Positions 27,797 to 36,027 of a DNA stretch of 64,000 bases are shown here, piece after piece. Each line of letters starts with the position of its first letter. Position 1 is the stretch's first letter. Made by a program: the position numbers and the translations under genes. The notes under the pieces are model-generated. The model did not search any database. It was not told where the DNA came from and worked only from the letters and a program-made list of their open reading frames with translations. Source of the stretch: Niabella soli DSM 19437 (GTDB lineage: Bacteria; Bacteroidota; Bacteroidia; Chitinophagales; Chitinophagaceae); the NCBI RefSeq assembly GCF_000243115.2, contig NZ_CP007035.1:3782001-3846000 (forward strand), written 5' to 3'.

Positions 27797-29122
27797 ATGC
27801 TTACCATTGTTTTTGCGCTTATTGTGGGGATCAGTTGCATCATCCTGTTGAGTGCACGCTTCAAAATGCACCCCTTTTTTTCCCTGTTCATTGCCTGTTT
27901 TGTTACCGGGTGGATCGGGGGAATAGATGCTGCTGCCCTCCTTACTAACATGAAAGAAGGGTTTGGAAGGATCATGAGCTCACTGGGGTTCATCATTGCA
28001 CTGGGCACCGTTCTGGGTCTGGTATTGGAAGCCAATGGGGCCACCACGGCAATGGCCAGTGCTATTATAAAATGGGCAGGAAGTAAACGCACCGTGCTGG
28101 CCATGAGCCTGACCGGTTTTATGGTGGGGTTGCCCATTTTTTGTGATTCGGGTTATGTGGTGTTAAGCGGGCTGAACCAGTCTATGATCCGTAAAACCAG
28201 GATCCCCACAGCGGTGATGAGCACAGCAATGGCTACCGGTTTGTATGCGGTGCATTGTTTTATTCCACCACATCCCGGTGTTACCGCGGCAACCGGTACG
28301 GTAAATGCTGATTTTGGACGGGTGATCGTATACGGGTTGCTCATTGCGGTACCTGCGATGCTGGCCGGTTATTACTGGGCAATGTGGCAGGGAAAGAAAT
28401 TCGGTGCCATAGCTGCCAGTGATCCGTTTGCTGAACCAACTACGGATAATGAAAAACTTCCCGGAACCTTCTTGTCGTTTTTGCCGGTGCTTATTCCTAT
28501 TGTATTGATCGCGCTGAGAGCGATGATGACAACTATTGTTCCCGTTAAAAATACAGTGATTGAATCCCTGTTGCTAGTCGGTGATCCTGCTATAGCGCTG
28601 GCAATAGGTGTAGTGCTGGCATTGTGCATTCCCAAAAAATGGGAGCGAAATGAATGGAATAAACTCGCGCACCACGGGTTGGAAAAAGCGGGCGGTATAT
28701 TAATGATCATTGGGGCAGGCGGTGCTTTTGGAGCCGTGATCAGCGCGTTAAAAATACAGGATCACCTCGCAGGAATGGAAGGACTGGATGCCTGGGGGCT
28801 ATTTTTCCCGTTCCTTGTTGCAACAATTTTAAAAACAGCACAAGGCTCGTCTACGGTAGCAATCCTCACAGCAGCTTCCATTGTAGTGCCCTTCCTGCCG
28901 GCATTGCACCTGGATGATACCAACGGACGGGTGATTGCGGTGCTGGCCATGGGCGCGGGCTCTATGGCCATATCACATGTAAATGATGCTTATTTTTGGG
29001 TGATCACTAATTTCTCGGGTCAGGAATTAAAACCGGTATTGCGGGTGTATAGTATGGCCACGATTTGTATGGCTGTTGTAGCGATTATAGCCGTATATCT
29101 TTTGTCCTTAATCATTTTATAG
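27797..29122 (+). CDS. GntP-family permease, probable glycerate transporter
   Basis: A 441-residue inner-membrane symporter with about 12 hydrophobic segments. GntP-family blocks are visible: GFMVGLPIFCDSGYVVLSGL, ATGLYAVHCFIPPHPGVTAA, GAGGAFGAVI and KTAQGSSTVAILTAAS. I choose ATG 27797 because the ORF extension upstream (from 27713) runs into the mfd start region and codes no recognisable sequence. The TAG stop is followed directly by the ATG of glycerate kinase (29123), so the two are one transcript. That coupling makes glycerate, rather than gluconate, the likely substrate (inference). Confidence 0.85.
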   Translation: MLTIVFALIVGISCIILLSARFKMHPFFSLFIACFVTGWIGGIDAAALLTNMKEGFGRIMSSLGFIIALGTVLGLVLEANGATTAMASAIIKWAGSKRTVLAMSLTGFMVGLPIFCDSGYVVLSGLNQSMIRKTRIPTAVMSTAMATGLYAVHCFIPPHPGVTAATGTVNADFGRVIVYGLLIAVPAMLAGYYWAMWQGKKFGAIAASDPFAEPTTDNEKLPGTFLSFLPVLIPIVLIALRAMMTTIVPVKNTVIESLLLVGDPAIALAIGVVLALCIPKKWERNEWNKLAHHGLEKAGGILMIIGAGGAFGAVISALKIQDHLAGMEGLDAWGLFFPFLVATILKTAQGSSTVAILTAASIVVPFLPALHLDDTNGRVIAVLAMGAGSMAISHVNDAYFWVITNFSGQELKPVLRVYSMATICMAVVAIIAVYLLSLIIL

Positions 29123-30259
29123 ATGAAACTAGTCATAGCTCCCAATGCTTTTAAGAATAGTCTGCCTGCAGCGGAGGTGGCGGCTGCCTTAAAAGAGGGT
29201 TTGGAGCAAAGCGGATTAGACGCAACGTTGGTCTGCTGCCCGGTGGGCGATGGGGGCGATGGCACCGGTGCACTATTGCAGTATTACTTTAACGCGGAAA
29301 CAATAGAATGTGGGGTAAGTGATCCTGTTGGAAGAAGGATATCCGCTCCTTTTGGGTGGATCAGTAAAGCCCGGACCGCCATTATTGAAATGGCCGACGC
29401 GTCGGGTTTGCGTCTGCTAAAGCCCGAAGAATATGCCCCAAAAATGGCTACTACGGCGGGTTGCGGACAACTGATCAAAGCGGCGCTTGATATGAATGCT
29501 GCCGAAATTTTGCTATGTATCGGCGGCAGTGCTACGGTGGACGGCGGTACCGGCATTTTAAAAGAGCTGGGCGTTCGTTTTGTGAATAGATCCGGAAATT
29601 CTTTGCAACAATTACCCCAGGATTTACAGGAACTGGATTTCATTGATGCATCCGGATTGGATGAACGCCTAAGCGTTGTGCAGCTCACCATTCTTTGCGA
29701 TGTTAAGAACCGGTTGCTGGGAGATAAGGGGGCCGCTGCTGTTTTTGGTCCGCAGAAAGGGGCGTCGCCTGCCGACGTGGTGTTGCTGGAAAAAGTATTA
29801 ACACAGTTAACACGGGTTGCAGAAAAGACAACCGGCATAAATATGAATGCGTTGGAATACAGCGGTGCTGCGGGGGGTGTTGCGGCGGCATTGGTTGCCT
29901 TTTGTAAAGCAAAAGCAGTGGACGGGATCGATTATTTTTTACGGGAGATACAGTTTGAGCAACAGTTGGCCGAAACGGATTGGGTCATCACCGGAGAGGG
30001 GGCTATTGATCAGCAGACCCTCGAAGGTAAAGCACCCTATGGTGTGGCCCGGATGGCGAAGAAACAGCATTGCAAAGTAATTGGCGTGGCGGGTAAAGTG
30101 CCGGAGCCGCCAGGAGCCGCACTGGATCAGTATTTCGACTGGCTTTTTTCTATTAACGAGACTCCCGTTTCGTTGGAAGCGGCGATTAAAAACACGCGGG
30201 CGAACCTGGTAAAAGCGGGAGAAAAAATTGGGAAGCGGATACGAAGCAAAGACCTGTGA
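29123..30259 (+). CDS. Glycerate kinase (GarK/GlxK family)
   Basis: A 378-residue cytoplasmic kinase that phosphorylates glycerate, in this family to 2-phosphoglycerate (EC 2.7.1.165). Recognised by KLVIAPNAFKNSLPAAEVA at the start, PVGDGGDGTGALL, LLCIGGSATVDGGTGILKELG, GAAAVFGPQKGA and WVITGEGAIDQQTLEGKAP, all standard blocks in order. It begins at the base after the permease stop. Its last codons and stop lie inside a perfect 16-bp-arm palindrome (30250-30282). With the permease it forms a two-gene glycerate uptake and entry module into lower glycolysis. Confidence 0.93.
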   Translation: MKLVIAPNAFKNSLPAAEVAAALKEGLEQSGLDATLVCCPVGDGGDGTGALLQYYFNAETIECGVSDPVGRRISAPFGWISKARTAIIEMADASGLRLLKPEEYAPKMATTAGCGQLIKAALDMNAAEILLCIGGSATVDGGTGILKELGVRFVNRSGNSLQQLPQDLQELDFIDASGLDERLSVVQLTILCDVKNRLLGDKGAAAVFGPQKGASPADVVLLEKVLTQLTRVAEKTTGINMNALEYSGAAGGVAAALVAFCKAKAVDGIDYFLREIQFEQQLAETDWVITGEGAIDQQTLEGKAPYGVARMAKKQHCKVIGVAGKVPEPPGAALDQYFDWLFSINETPVSLEAAIKNTRANLVKAGEKIGKRIRSKDL

Positions 30260-30282
30260 GGTTTTTAAAACCTCACAGGTCT
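30250..30282. repeat. Palindromic repeat overlapping the glycerate kinase stop
   Basis: Perfect inverted repeat: arm AGACCTGTGAGGTTTT (30250-30265), one-base centre, complement to 30282. It includes the TGA stop (30257-30259) and could act as a terminator in either direction. Sequences of this shape recur widely in Bacteroidota genomes (recollection). Confidence 0.85.
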
Positions 30283-30312
30283 GAAGCTGCTGCCGGTACT
30301 GCAGTACAAGAG

Positions 30313-30334
30313 TGTCCCGATAGCTATCGGGACA
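30313..30334. repeat. 22-bp perfect palindrome
   Basis: TGTCCCGATAG followed directly by its reverse complement. A sister palindrome, TCCCGAAAG plus complement, is at 59291-59308. This CCCGATAGCTATCGGG-type element is a frequent intergenic palindrome in the phylum (recollection). Confidence 0.85.
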
Positions 30335-30452
30335 AGGCTAATGCCATCTGCACTGCAGCCAGGGAAAAAACCTTGCGCCTTTGCGGTTAAACAAAAAGAT
30401 TGCGTCTTTTCCTGTTTCCGAAAAAAGGTTATCTTACAAACAAAAAATTGCC

Positions 30453-31166
30453 ATGCCTTTAACCTGGCGCACAGGAACGATCATAAAAGTAATTGAGGAA
30501 ACCTACAATACCCGCCGGTACTTTATTGAAGTGCCGGAACTGGAGTCGTTTGATTTTGTTGCCGGACAATTTGTAACCATTGATTGTCCGATCCACGAGA
30601 AGCCCAACAAACGGTGGCGCAGTTATTCCATTGCCAGCGCCCCGGATGGCACCAATGTGTATGAGCTGCTGATCGTACTGGTGGAAGACGGGCAGGCCAC
30701 ACCCTGGATGTTTGACACCTGGAAAGTGGGAACGGAAATTAGCTTTCGCGGGCCGGCAGGGGTGTTTACTTTAAAGGAGGAACATTTGCAGCAGGACCTG
30801 TTCCTGGTGTGTACGGGAACGGGCATTGCTCCTTTCAGAAGCATGGTGCATTGGTTATTGCGGGAAAATATTCCGCATAAAAACATTTACCTTATTTACG
30901 GATGCCGCACTCAAAAGGACCTTTTATATTTTGAGGAAATGAAAAACCTGGGACTGGAATATTTTCACTATATCCCCACGCTGTCGCGCGAGGAATGGGA
31001 GGGGAAAACCGGCTATGTGCATGCTATTTATGAAGCATATAGCCAGGGAAAGCCGCACAGCAATTTCTTTTTATGCGGCTGGAAGAATATGATCGACGAA
31101 GCCCGTCAGCGTGTTGTGGGTATGGGATTTGATAAAAAAGCCGTGCATTTTGAGTTGTACGGGTAA
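30453..31166 (+). CDS. Ferredoxin/flavodoxin-NAD(P)H reductase-like flavoprotein
   Basis: A 237-residue two-domain oxidoreductase. The FAD domain has RWRSYSIASAP (RxYS flavin motif, about residues 54-60) and the NAD(P) domain has VCTGTGIAPFRSMVHWLL and YGCRTQKDLLYFEEM. The end FLCGWKNMIDEARQRVVGMGF and final aromatic Tyr before Gly match the ferredoxin reductase family. I choose ATG 30453; the in-frame TTG 30381 would add 24 residues with no homology-like content. It probably moves electrons between NAD(P)H and a ferredoxin or flavodoxin. It stands alone between repeats and a tRNA gene. Confidence 0.85.
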   Translation: MPLTWRTGTIIKVIEETYNTRRYFIEVPELESFDFVAGQFVTIDCPIHEKPNKRWRSYSIASAPDGTNVYELLIVLVEDGQATPWMFDTWKVGTEISFRGPAGVFTLKEEHLQQDLFLVCTGTGIAPFRSMVHWLLRENIPHKNIYLIYGCRTQKDLLYFEEMKNLGLEYFHYIPTLSREEWEGKTGYVHAIYEAYSQGKPHSNFFLCGWKNMIDEARQRVVGMGFDKKAVHFELYG

Positions 31167-31202
31167 GAATCATGAACTGGTTTAGGGGCAGGCGTTTCGA
31201 TT

Positions 31203-31234
31203 TTATGCTAAAAAATAATTCTTTCCTATATTTG
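31203..31234 (+). promoter_or_regulatory. Promoter of tRNA-Arg
   Basis: TATATTTG at 31227-31234 is a perfect -7 element. TTATG at 31203-31207 is 19 bp upstream in the -33 position. The start site would fall about five bases before the mature tRNA 5' end (31246). Confidence 0.6.
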
Positions 31235-31245
31235 CCACCCATTTT

Positions 31246-31317
31246 GGTCCCGTAGTTCAATGGATAGAATAGGAGTTTCCTAAACTCTAGATACAAGTTC
31301 GATTCTTGTCGGGACTA
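31246..31317 (+). tRNA. tRNA-Arg (anticodon CCU)
   Basis: The sequence folds into a full cloverleaf. The acceptor stem GGTCCCG pairs with CGGGACT (one terminal G-U); the anticodon stem GGAGT/ACTCT encloses TT-CCT-AA; the T arm is ACAAG-TTCGATT-CTTGT. The discriminator is A31317. No CCA is encoded, as is common in Bacteroidota. Anticodon CCT reads AGG. A T-run follows at 31320-31326. Confidence 0.95.
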
Positions 31318-31415
31318 CATTTTTTTAAAATAAGTTGAAGAATCTCAACTGAAATAGCTCCTCCAAATCTTGTAGAAATACTTGTATATTTCACATTAGT
31401 TCAGTAAATTGATGA

Positions 31416-33731
31416 ATGAGGAAAGCGATAGCTAACCATTTCAAAGCGTATTTTTTTTCGATTTGTTTTCTTTGTACCATTGTTTCATCTTTTGGTCAAA
31501 CAAGATCGGACCGGGATTGGCTGTTAAAAGATATAAAAGAACTTCCATTGCCACCGGACACCAACCAGGTGCTGGCAACTTACCCTTTGGATTATGAGGC
31601 ACAGGTTATTGCCTACCAGAATCTACACAATGATCCCTCCAAAGAATTATATGTACCCGGAATTATAACAGGGCGTTATGGAAAAGGCAGGATTTTAGTC
31701 GTAGGGAGCAATGCTTATCTGGAACCGCCGCTCATTCAAAATCCAAATATTATCCGGTTCTGGAAAAATGTTTTTGATTGGTCCGGAGCATCCGGCGCCA
31801 GCGCGGGATTTGAGCTGCCTGGGTTTGAACGGTTGATTACAATGGCTAATACAACAAACGTCTCTGCAGGTAGTCTGAATCCGCAACGGCTGTCTGATAA
31901 CAAAGTTATTTTCGTTACCAATGAGCCGGCCGGTCATTCATATATGCAAAAGCTGGATGCATTTGTACGGAGTGGCGGTACCTTAGTGTATGTGTCATCC
32001 CTTTTTGAGCAGAATAAAAATTCAGATGATCCCATATTTACAACAAATATGGATAGTCTTCTACTTAAGGCGGGGCTGTACCATGTGGCAAACCCGATTC
32101 ATACAAGATCAACGGATGACACATTGCGCATTTCAGCGGTCCCAAAGTACCTGATCGTGGATAGCATCCTTTCGAATTTGGCAAACTATAGGTATTATGA
32201 TCTGTTTTATCACAAAGGTGCAGAGATTGTGCCGTTGACGATTTTAAAATTAATTCTTTTTGTGGCCCCCAAGGATATTAAAGCGCATCAGGATCTTTGC
32301 AATCTGATAGAAGATCCCGCTAATAAGTATTCCGATACCGCTTCGCTGAAAAAACCATTGGTTACTACCTACTGGCCAGATCTTTTTAAATATCTGAACC
32401 GGATAAACAGGGATTACCTTGCTTATGAAAAGGATTCAACCTACAGGGCAACGACTAACGGGGAGTTTCCGGGCATGGTGCCGGATAATGCTTCGCGGAT
32501 AACCAGGAAGCTACAGATAAAATTCTCCAATAAATGGAGCGGGTTGCCGGAACCGGATAGTTCATTCAGGCGGTTGTATAGTACCGGGCTGTATGTAGCC
32601 CCGGGTGATATGGTTACGATTACCCTGGCCGATATAAAAGATACCTCCCGGTGGCTGATGGCACAAATCGGCATACATGATGATGATGTTTCGGATGCGA
32701 ATGAATATTACAGAAATCCATTGAATCTGGTACGAACGTTTAACCTCGATAAGAGAACATTAATGATCCATTCCCTGTACGGGGGGCTTCTTTATTTCGG
32801 GATCCCCGTTACAGATAATGGAAGCGGTTTAAATGTTACTGTTGCCGGTGCCGTGGAAGCCCCCTTTTTTCAGATGGGGAAAACCACGGACAAACAATGG
32901 CTGCAAAAACTGCGACAAAACCCGGCTCCCTGGGCCGAACTGGCAACTGATAAGCTCATTTTGACCGTTCCCTCGGATAGCATTCGTAAACTTGAGCATC
33001 CGCAAAAGTTAATGCAGTTTTGGGACGAGGTAATGGACGCCAATGCAGATCTGGCCTTTATTTCGAGGGATCGGCCACACCCGGAGCGGATCATTATTGA
33101 TAATAATGTTAAGTGGGGAGCCCTGTTTACCGTACCATCAAAGATTGTAGCGCCCAACGATCGTAGTTTAACCAGGATACTGAATGAGCAGCAATTGCGT
33201 GATTCGGGAAGCTGGGGCCATTTTCACGAACTGGGGCACAGGCACCAGTTCGATGGTCTTGATTTTGATGATCTGGGTGAGGTGACCGTGAATTTGTACA
33301 CATTATATGTATATCAAACAATCTTAGGAAAGGATCTTTATCACGCCAGGGACGGGTCCCCAAGGGATAGTATCCTGAAAGCAATCAAATCATACATTGC
33401 TGCTCCTGATTATGAAACCTGGAAAAGTGATCCTTTTTTACAACTCTTTACACTCTTTTATCCAGTTATTGACACTTTTGGCTGGGAGGCGATCAGGAAA
33501 TTAAACCAGTCGTTACGGGAACTTTACAATGCGCAATATGGCGGCCGGAACTTGTCCCAACTTTATAAAAAAAACAATGACGATCGCCGGAATCAATATT
33601 TTGTATTGTTTTCAAAAGCCATAGGAAAAAACCTGAGTAGCTATTTTGGTAAATTAAAAATACCTGTTTCAGAAGAAGCAAAAAAGGAGGTGAAAGATCT
33701 ACCTATATGGATGCCAGGTTTGTTTAAATAA
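31416..33731 (+). CDS. Secreted M60-family metallopeptidase with TCAF-like N-terminal region
   Basis: A 771-residue exported protein (signal peptide to about FGQT, residue 29). The N-terminal ~330 residues form a Rossmann-like, GATase-type region (GIITGRYGKGRILVVGSNAYLEPP, SGGTLVYVSSLF) as in TCAF proteins. The C-terminal part is a peptidase M60 (enhancin-like) domain with the zinc site H604-E605-L-G-H608 and a candidate third ligand Glu622 (13 residues later, within the family's 8-28 spacing). M60 enzymes of gut and host-associated bacteria cleave mucin-type glycoproteins. Six kilobases downstream lies a sialidase locus, so joint attack on sialylated glycoproteins is plausible. No dockerin or sorting domain is visible. 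Confidence 0.83.
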   Translation: MRKAIANHFKAYFFSICFLCTIVSSFGQTRSDRDWLLKDIKELPLPPDTNQVLATYPLDYEAQVIAYQNLHNDPSKELYVPGIITGRYGKGRILVVGSNAYLEPPLIQNPNIIRFWKNVFDWSGASGASAGFELPGFERLITMANTTNVSAGSLNPQRLSDNKVIFVTNEPAGHSYMQKLDAFVRSGGTLVYVSSLFEQNKNSDDPIFTTNMDSLLLKAGLYHVANPIHTRSTDDTLRISAVPKYLIVDSILSNLANYRYYDLFYHKGAEIVPLTILKLILFVAPKDIKAHQDLCNLIEDPANKYSDTASLKKPLVTTYWPDLFKYLNRINRDYLAYEKDSTYRATTNGEFPGMVPDNASRITRKLQIKFSNKWSGLPEPDSSFRRLYSTGLYVAPGDMVTITLADIKDTSRWLMAQIGIHDDDVSDANEYYRNPLNLVRTFNLDKRTLMIHSLYGGLLYFGIPVTDNGSGLNVTVAGAVEAPFFQMGKTTDKQWLQKLRQNPAPWAELATDKLILTVPSDSIRKLEHPQKLMQFWDEVMDANADLAFISRDRPHPERIIIDNNVKWGALFTVPSKIVAPNDRSLTRILNEQQLRDSGSWGHFHELGHRHQFDGLDFDDLGEVTVNLYTLYVYQTILGKDLYHARDGSPRDSILKAIKSYIAAPDYETWKSDPFLQLFTLFYPVIDTFGWEAIRKLNQSLRELYNAQYGGRNLSQLYKKNNDDRRNQYFVLFSKAIGKNLSSYFGKLKIPVSEEAKKEVKDLPIWMPGLFK

Positions 33732-34097
33732 TGCTTAATCTATTTTTTTTCATATTCTGATCATTTTGCCTTCTATAACTAAATATTCGTCCTTTTCATT
33801 TTTAAGATGATGAACTTTTATTGTCGCCATTTGAGTAGTCCGGCAATTCACAAAACTTCAGCAAGTCCTCAATGATTAAGTTCGCTAATTTTCCGGTCCG
33901 CTCTACAAATTTTGCCTTATGTTTTACGCATACGTCTTGAAAAGCGTTGAGCATGATTATTATTACAAAGGGCATTGTCAAAATCTTGAGCATCGATTGG
34001 CTCAACATAATGCTGGCATGACAAAATAGAAGTTTCCTAAGGTTTGCCGCTTGATTTAGGCACCTCCAATAGCAAACTTGCGCATCGTAAATCGCTT
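33732..34097. other. Gene-poor stretch with a remnant peptide
   Basis: A minus-strand reading frame (33802-34143, up to 113 codons) overlaps the AraC gene end and has no recognisable domain. Its last third (GKLANLIIEDLLKFCELPDY, about 33838-33897) has a degraded counterpart at 35919-35983. I read the frame as a decayed fragment rather than an active gene. No terminator or promoter is clear in the stretch. Confidence 0.4.
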
Positions 34098-35099
34098 TTA
34101 TGCCGACCCCTTCCTGATTGCGCTTGGTGTTGCATTCGCCCACGATTTAAATGCCTTTCTAAATGCCGTAAGATCTGAGTAACCCAGGATGTCGGAAACC
34201 TCAGATATTTTTATGGCTGGGTTTTGCATAAGCTGTAAAGCAATTTCTTTTCTTGTTGCCCCGGCAATATCCCGAAAGGTGGTTTGCTCCTGCAGCAGCC
34301 TGCGTTGCAGATGCCGGGGCGTCATATTCAATGCGAAAGCTGCTTCTTCAATTGTAGGTATTCTGCCCTTGAATTGCATGAAGAGTACCTGTTTTAAATT
34401 TTCTACGGTACTATTGGACGTCAACAGTGCCTGCTTATCCGCTACAATGGAGTTGAACAACTGAAACATGGATTGATCACTCGTTAGTATTGCTGTTGAT
34501 ATGTCTTCTTTACTTAAAACAATACGGTTAATCTCCTTATTAAAAAGCACGTCACAGCCAAAAAAATCCCGGTATGCCGAAATTTCCCGCATCTCAAAGG
34601 CCAGTTCAACCCTTGCCGGAACAATGTGCTTTCCTGACAGGGCTCTGCAGGTATTGACAATTGTGGCCAATAAAAAATCATTGGCATGTCTTCCGGGCTC
34701 GGGATATTTCATCAGCCATAGTTTATTCTGTGTGATCTCAAGAACCGCCACCTGCTTAACCGTATACCGGTATGCAACCATCGGCGATGACATATGGCCA
34801 TACCGGGCAAATAGCTCCAATGCCTGGTTAAGGTCCTTACAGCTTTGGATCAAAAAACCAACCATTCCATGAAGCGATTTGTCTGCGCTCATACCTATAC
34901 GCAGGCCAATCAACGGATCTCCCGACAATTTTAATAAGGGCACCCAAATAAGTGCCGCTTTCTCCCATTCAACCATATTTTCAGAATCGTTGATTTCTTC
35001 CGGGTTGATGCCGGATAGCTGGCAAAGCGTATCGAAGGCCGCACCAAATGAAGCAGCAGTCTGAAAAATAGAGCGAATGACTGTTCCTTGTAAACCCAT
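34098..35099 (-). CDS. AraC-family regulator with arabinose-binding-type N-terminal domain
   Basis: About 333 residues. The N-terminal domain (about 1-190) is of the PF12625 type (LCQLSGINPEEIND, GDPLIGLRIGMSADKSLHGMVGFLIQS), and the C-terminal AraC helix-turn-helix reads IPTIEEAAFALNMTPRHLQRRLLQEQTTFRDI and ISEVSDILGYSDLTAFRKAFKSW (excerpts). I choose ATG 35099 (MGLQGTVIR), the usual opening of this group. The upstream ATG 35168 would leave 16 bp to the divergent membrane-protein gene, too little for a promoter pair. It probably regulates the divergent gene at 35185. Confidence 0.85.
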   Translation of the reverse strand: MGLQGTVIRSIFQTAASFGAAFDTLCQLSGINPEEINDSENMVEWEKAALIWVPLLKLSGDPLIGLRIGMSADKSLHGMVGFLIQSCKDLNQALELFARYGHMSSPMVAYRYTVKQVAVLEITQNKLWLMKYPEPGRHANDFLLATIVNTCRALSGKHIVPARVELAFEMREISAYRDFFGCDVLFNKEINRIVLSKEDISTAILTSDQSMFQLFNSIVADKQALLTSNSTVENLKQVLFMQFKGRIPTIEEAAFALNMTPRHLQRRLLQEQTTFRDIAGATRKEIALQLMQNPAIKISEVSDILGYSDLTAFRKAFKSWANATPSAIRKGSA

Positions 35100-35184
35100 G
35101 GCATAAAATATATCGTTTCGGGCAGAAAATACCCTTTTCCCTGACTGTAACTGGGGGGTACTTTGCACTATTAATCACAAAATT

Positions 35185-35835
35185 ATGAAATCAGGTAAAA
35201 AAATGTTTTTTAAAAAATGGATAACGGGCAACTTGGCCGTTTACGCTGGCTCGCTGGGATTTTTACATCCGCTTATTGCACACGGACTAACCGGCGATCA
35301 TGATAAACTGCTAACAACCCCGCAGTTTATTATGCACACGTTGTCCGTAATTGTTTTTGTGCTGTTTCTTGTACGAATGCAGAACAACACCTTCCAAATG
35401 GCGGGTAAACGGAAGCCGCTGACTGGCATCTGGCCGTTTTTATTCTTTACTCCATGGGTATTCTGGCTCGGTTATTATACATTGTTCGTCCCCTTCGACA
35501 TTTTATTTATGTTCCTGTCAATTGGTATCATCAATGCCATACAATTAAAATCGCAGGTTAAATTTCCGGCAAAGTGGGTATGGCAATGCATGATCGGTTA
35601 TTTTCTTGCGGCGGTAGCCGGTATTGTTATAGGGCTGGGCGCATACCTGCTTTACTATAAGGATTTGCAGGGCATTGCCAGGGATATGGCCACCTGGCTG
35701 TCCATCAGCATACCCGCCGCGCTTGTTACCGCTTATTACTTCAAATACATTTTCGCAATCCAGATCATATTGCCCGAAGACGGAGCGTTTGATAAGGCGT
35801 CCGGGCAGCAAACGCATTTCCCAAAAGCTGCCTGA
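35185..35835 (+). CDS. Integral membrane protein of unknown function
   Basis: A 216-residue protein with about six hydrophobic segments (near residues 12-33, 50-65, 78-92, 94-112, 127-152 and 165-187) and a short cytoplasmic, Lys-rich start. I recognise no family motif. It is divergent from the AraC regulator at 34098 with an 85-bp gap, which suggests they form a regulator/target pair. Related degenerate sequence lies on both outer sides of the pair (33841-33906 and 35919-35983), so the pair may have arrived or been duplicated as a unit. Confidence 0.65.
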   Translation: MKSGKKMFFKKWITGNLAVYAGSLGFLHPLIAHGLTGDHDKLLTTPQFIMHTLSVIVFVLFLVRMQNNTFQMAGKRKPLTGIWPFLFFTPWVFWLGYYTLFVPFDILFMFLSIGIINAIQLKSQVKFPAKWVWQCMIGYFLAAVAGIVIGLGAYLLYYKDLQGIARDMATWLSISIPAALVTAYYFKYIFAIQIILPEDGAFDKASGQQTHFPKAA

Positions 35836-35918
35836 AAGCAGCATGGGGAGCTATTCAATCAGGGCTGCAAATTTCACGGAGGAAAACAATTAACAAAAGC
35901 ACTATTGGCTGCCGATAA

Positions 35919-35983
35919 TTGAATTTGCAAATCCTCCAAAAATCTTCAATATATAGTTAGCTAATTTTCCGTTCCGGGCTACC
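35919..35983 (-). repeat. Degenerate counterpart of 33841-33906
   Basis: The two stretches share the blocks GCTAATTTTCCG and CTAC at the same offset over about 53 aligned bases. Read on the minus strand, this copy gives RKIS-stop-LYIEDFWRIC where the other gives GKLANLIIEDLLKFC. The in-frame stop marks it as a remnant. Both copies lie in the same orientation and bracket the AraC/membrane-protein pair. Confidence 0.5.
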
Positions 35984-36005
35984 CGACCGGAACTTTCTGA
36001 AAAAT

Positions 36006-36027
36006 CCGGAGCGTTCCGGTTTTTTTA
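36006..36027. terminator. Hairpin with T-run at the esterase 3' end
   Basis: CCGGA (36006-36010) pairs with TCCGG (36015-36019) and is followed by T residues 36020-36026. It would end plus-strand transcription from 35185. The T-run itself contains the minus-strand esterase stop codon. A second hairpin, GTTCCGG/CCGGAAC, is at 35971-35993. Confidence 0.55.

Noticed and set aside
33802-34143. 113-codon minus-strand frame next to the AraC gene
   Set aside because: Overlaps the AraC 3' end, lacks a domain and has a degraded partner with an internal stop; treated as a remnant, not a gene.
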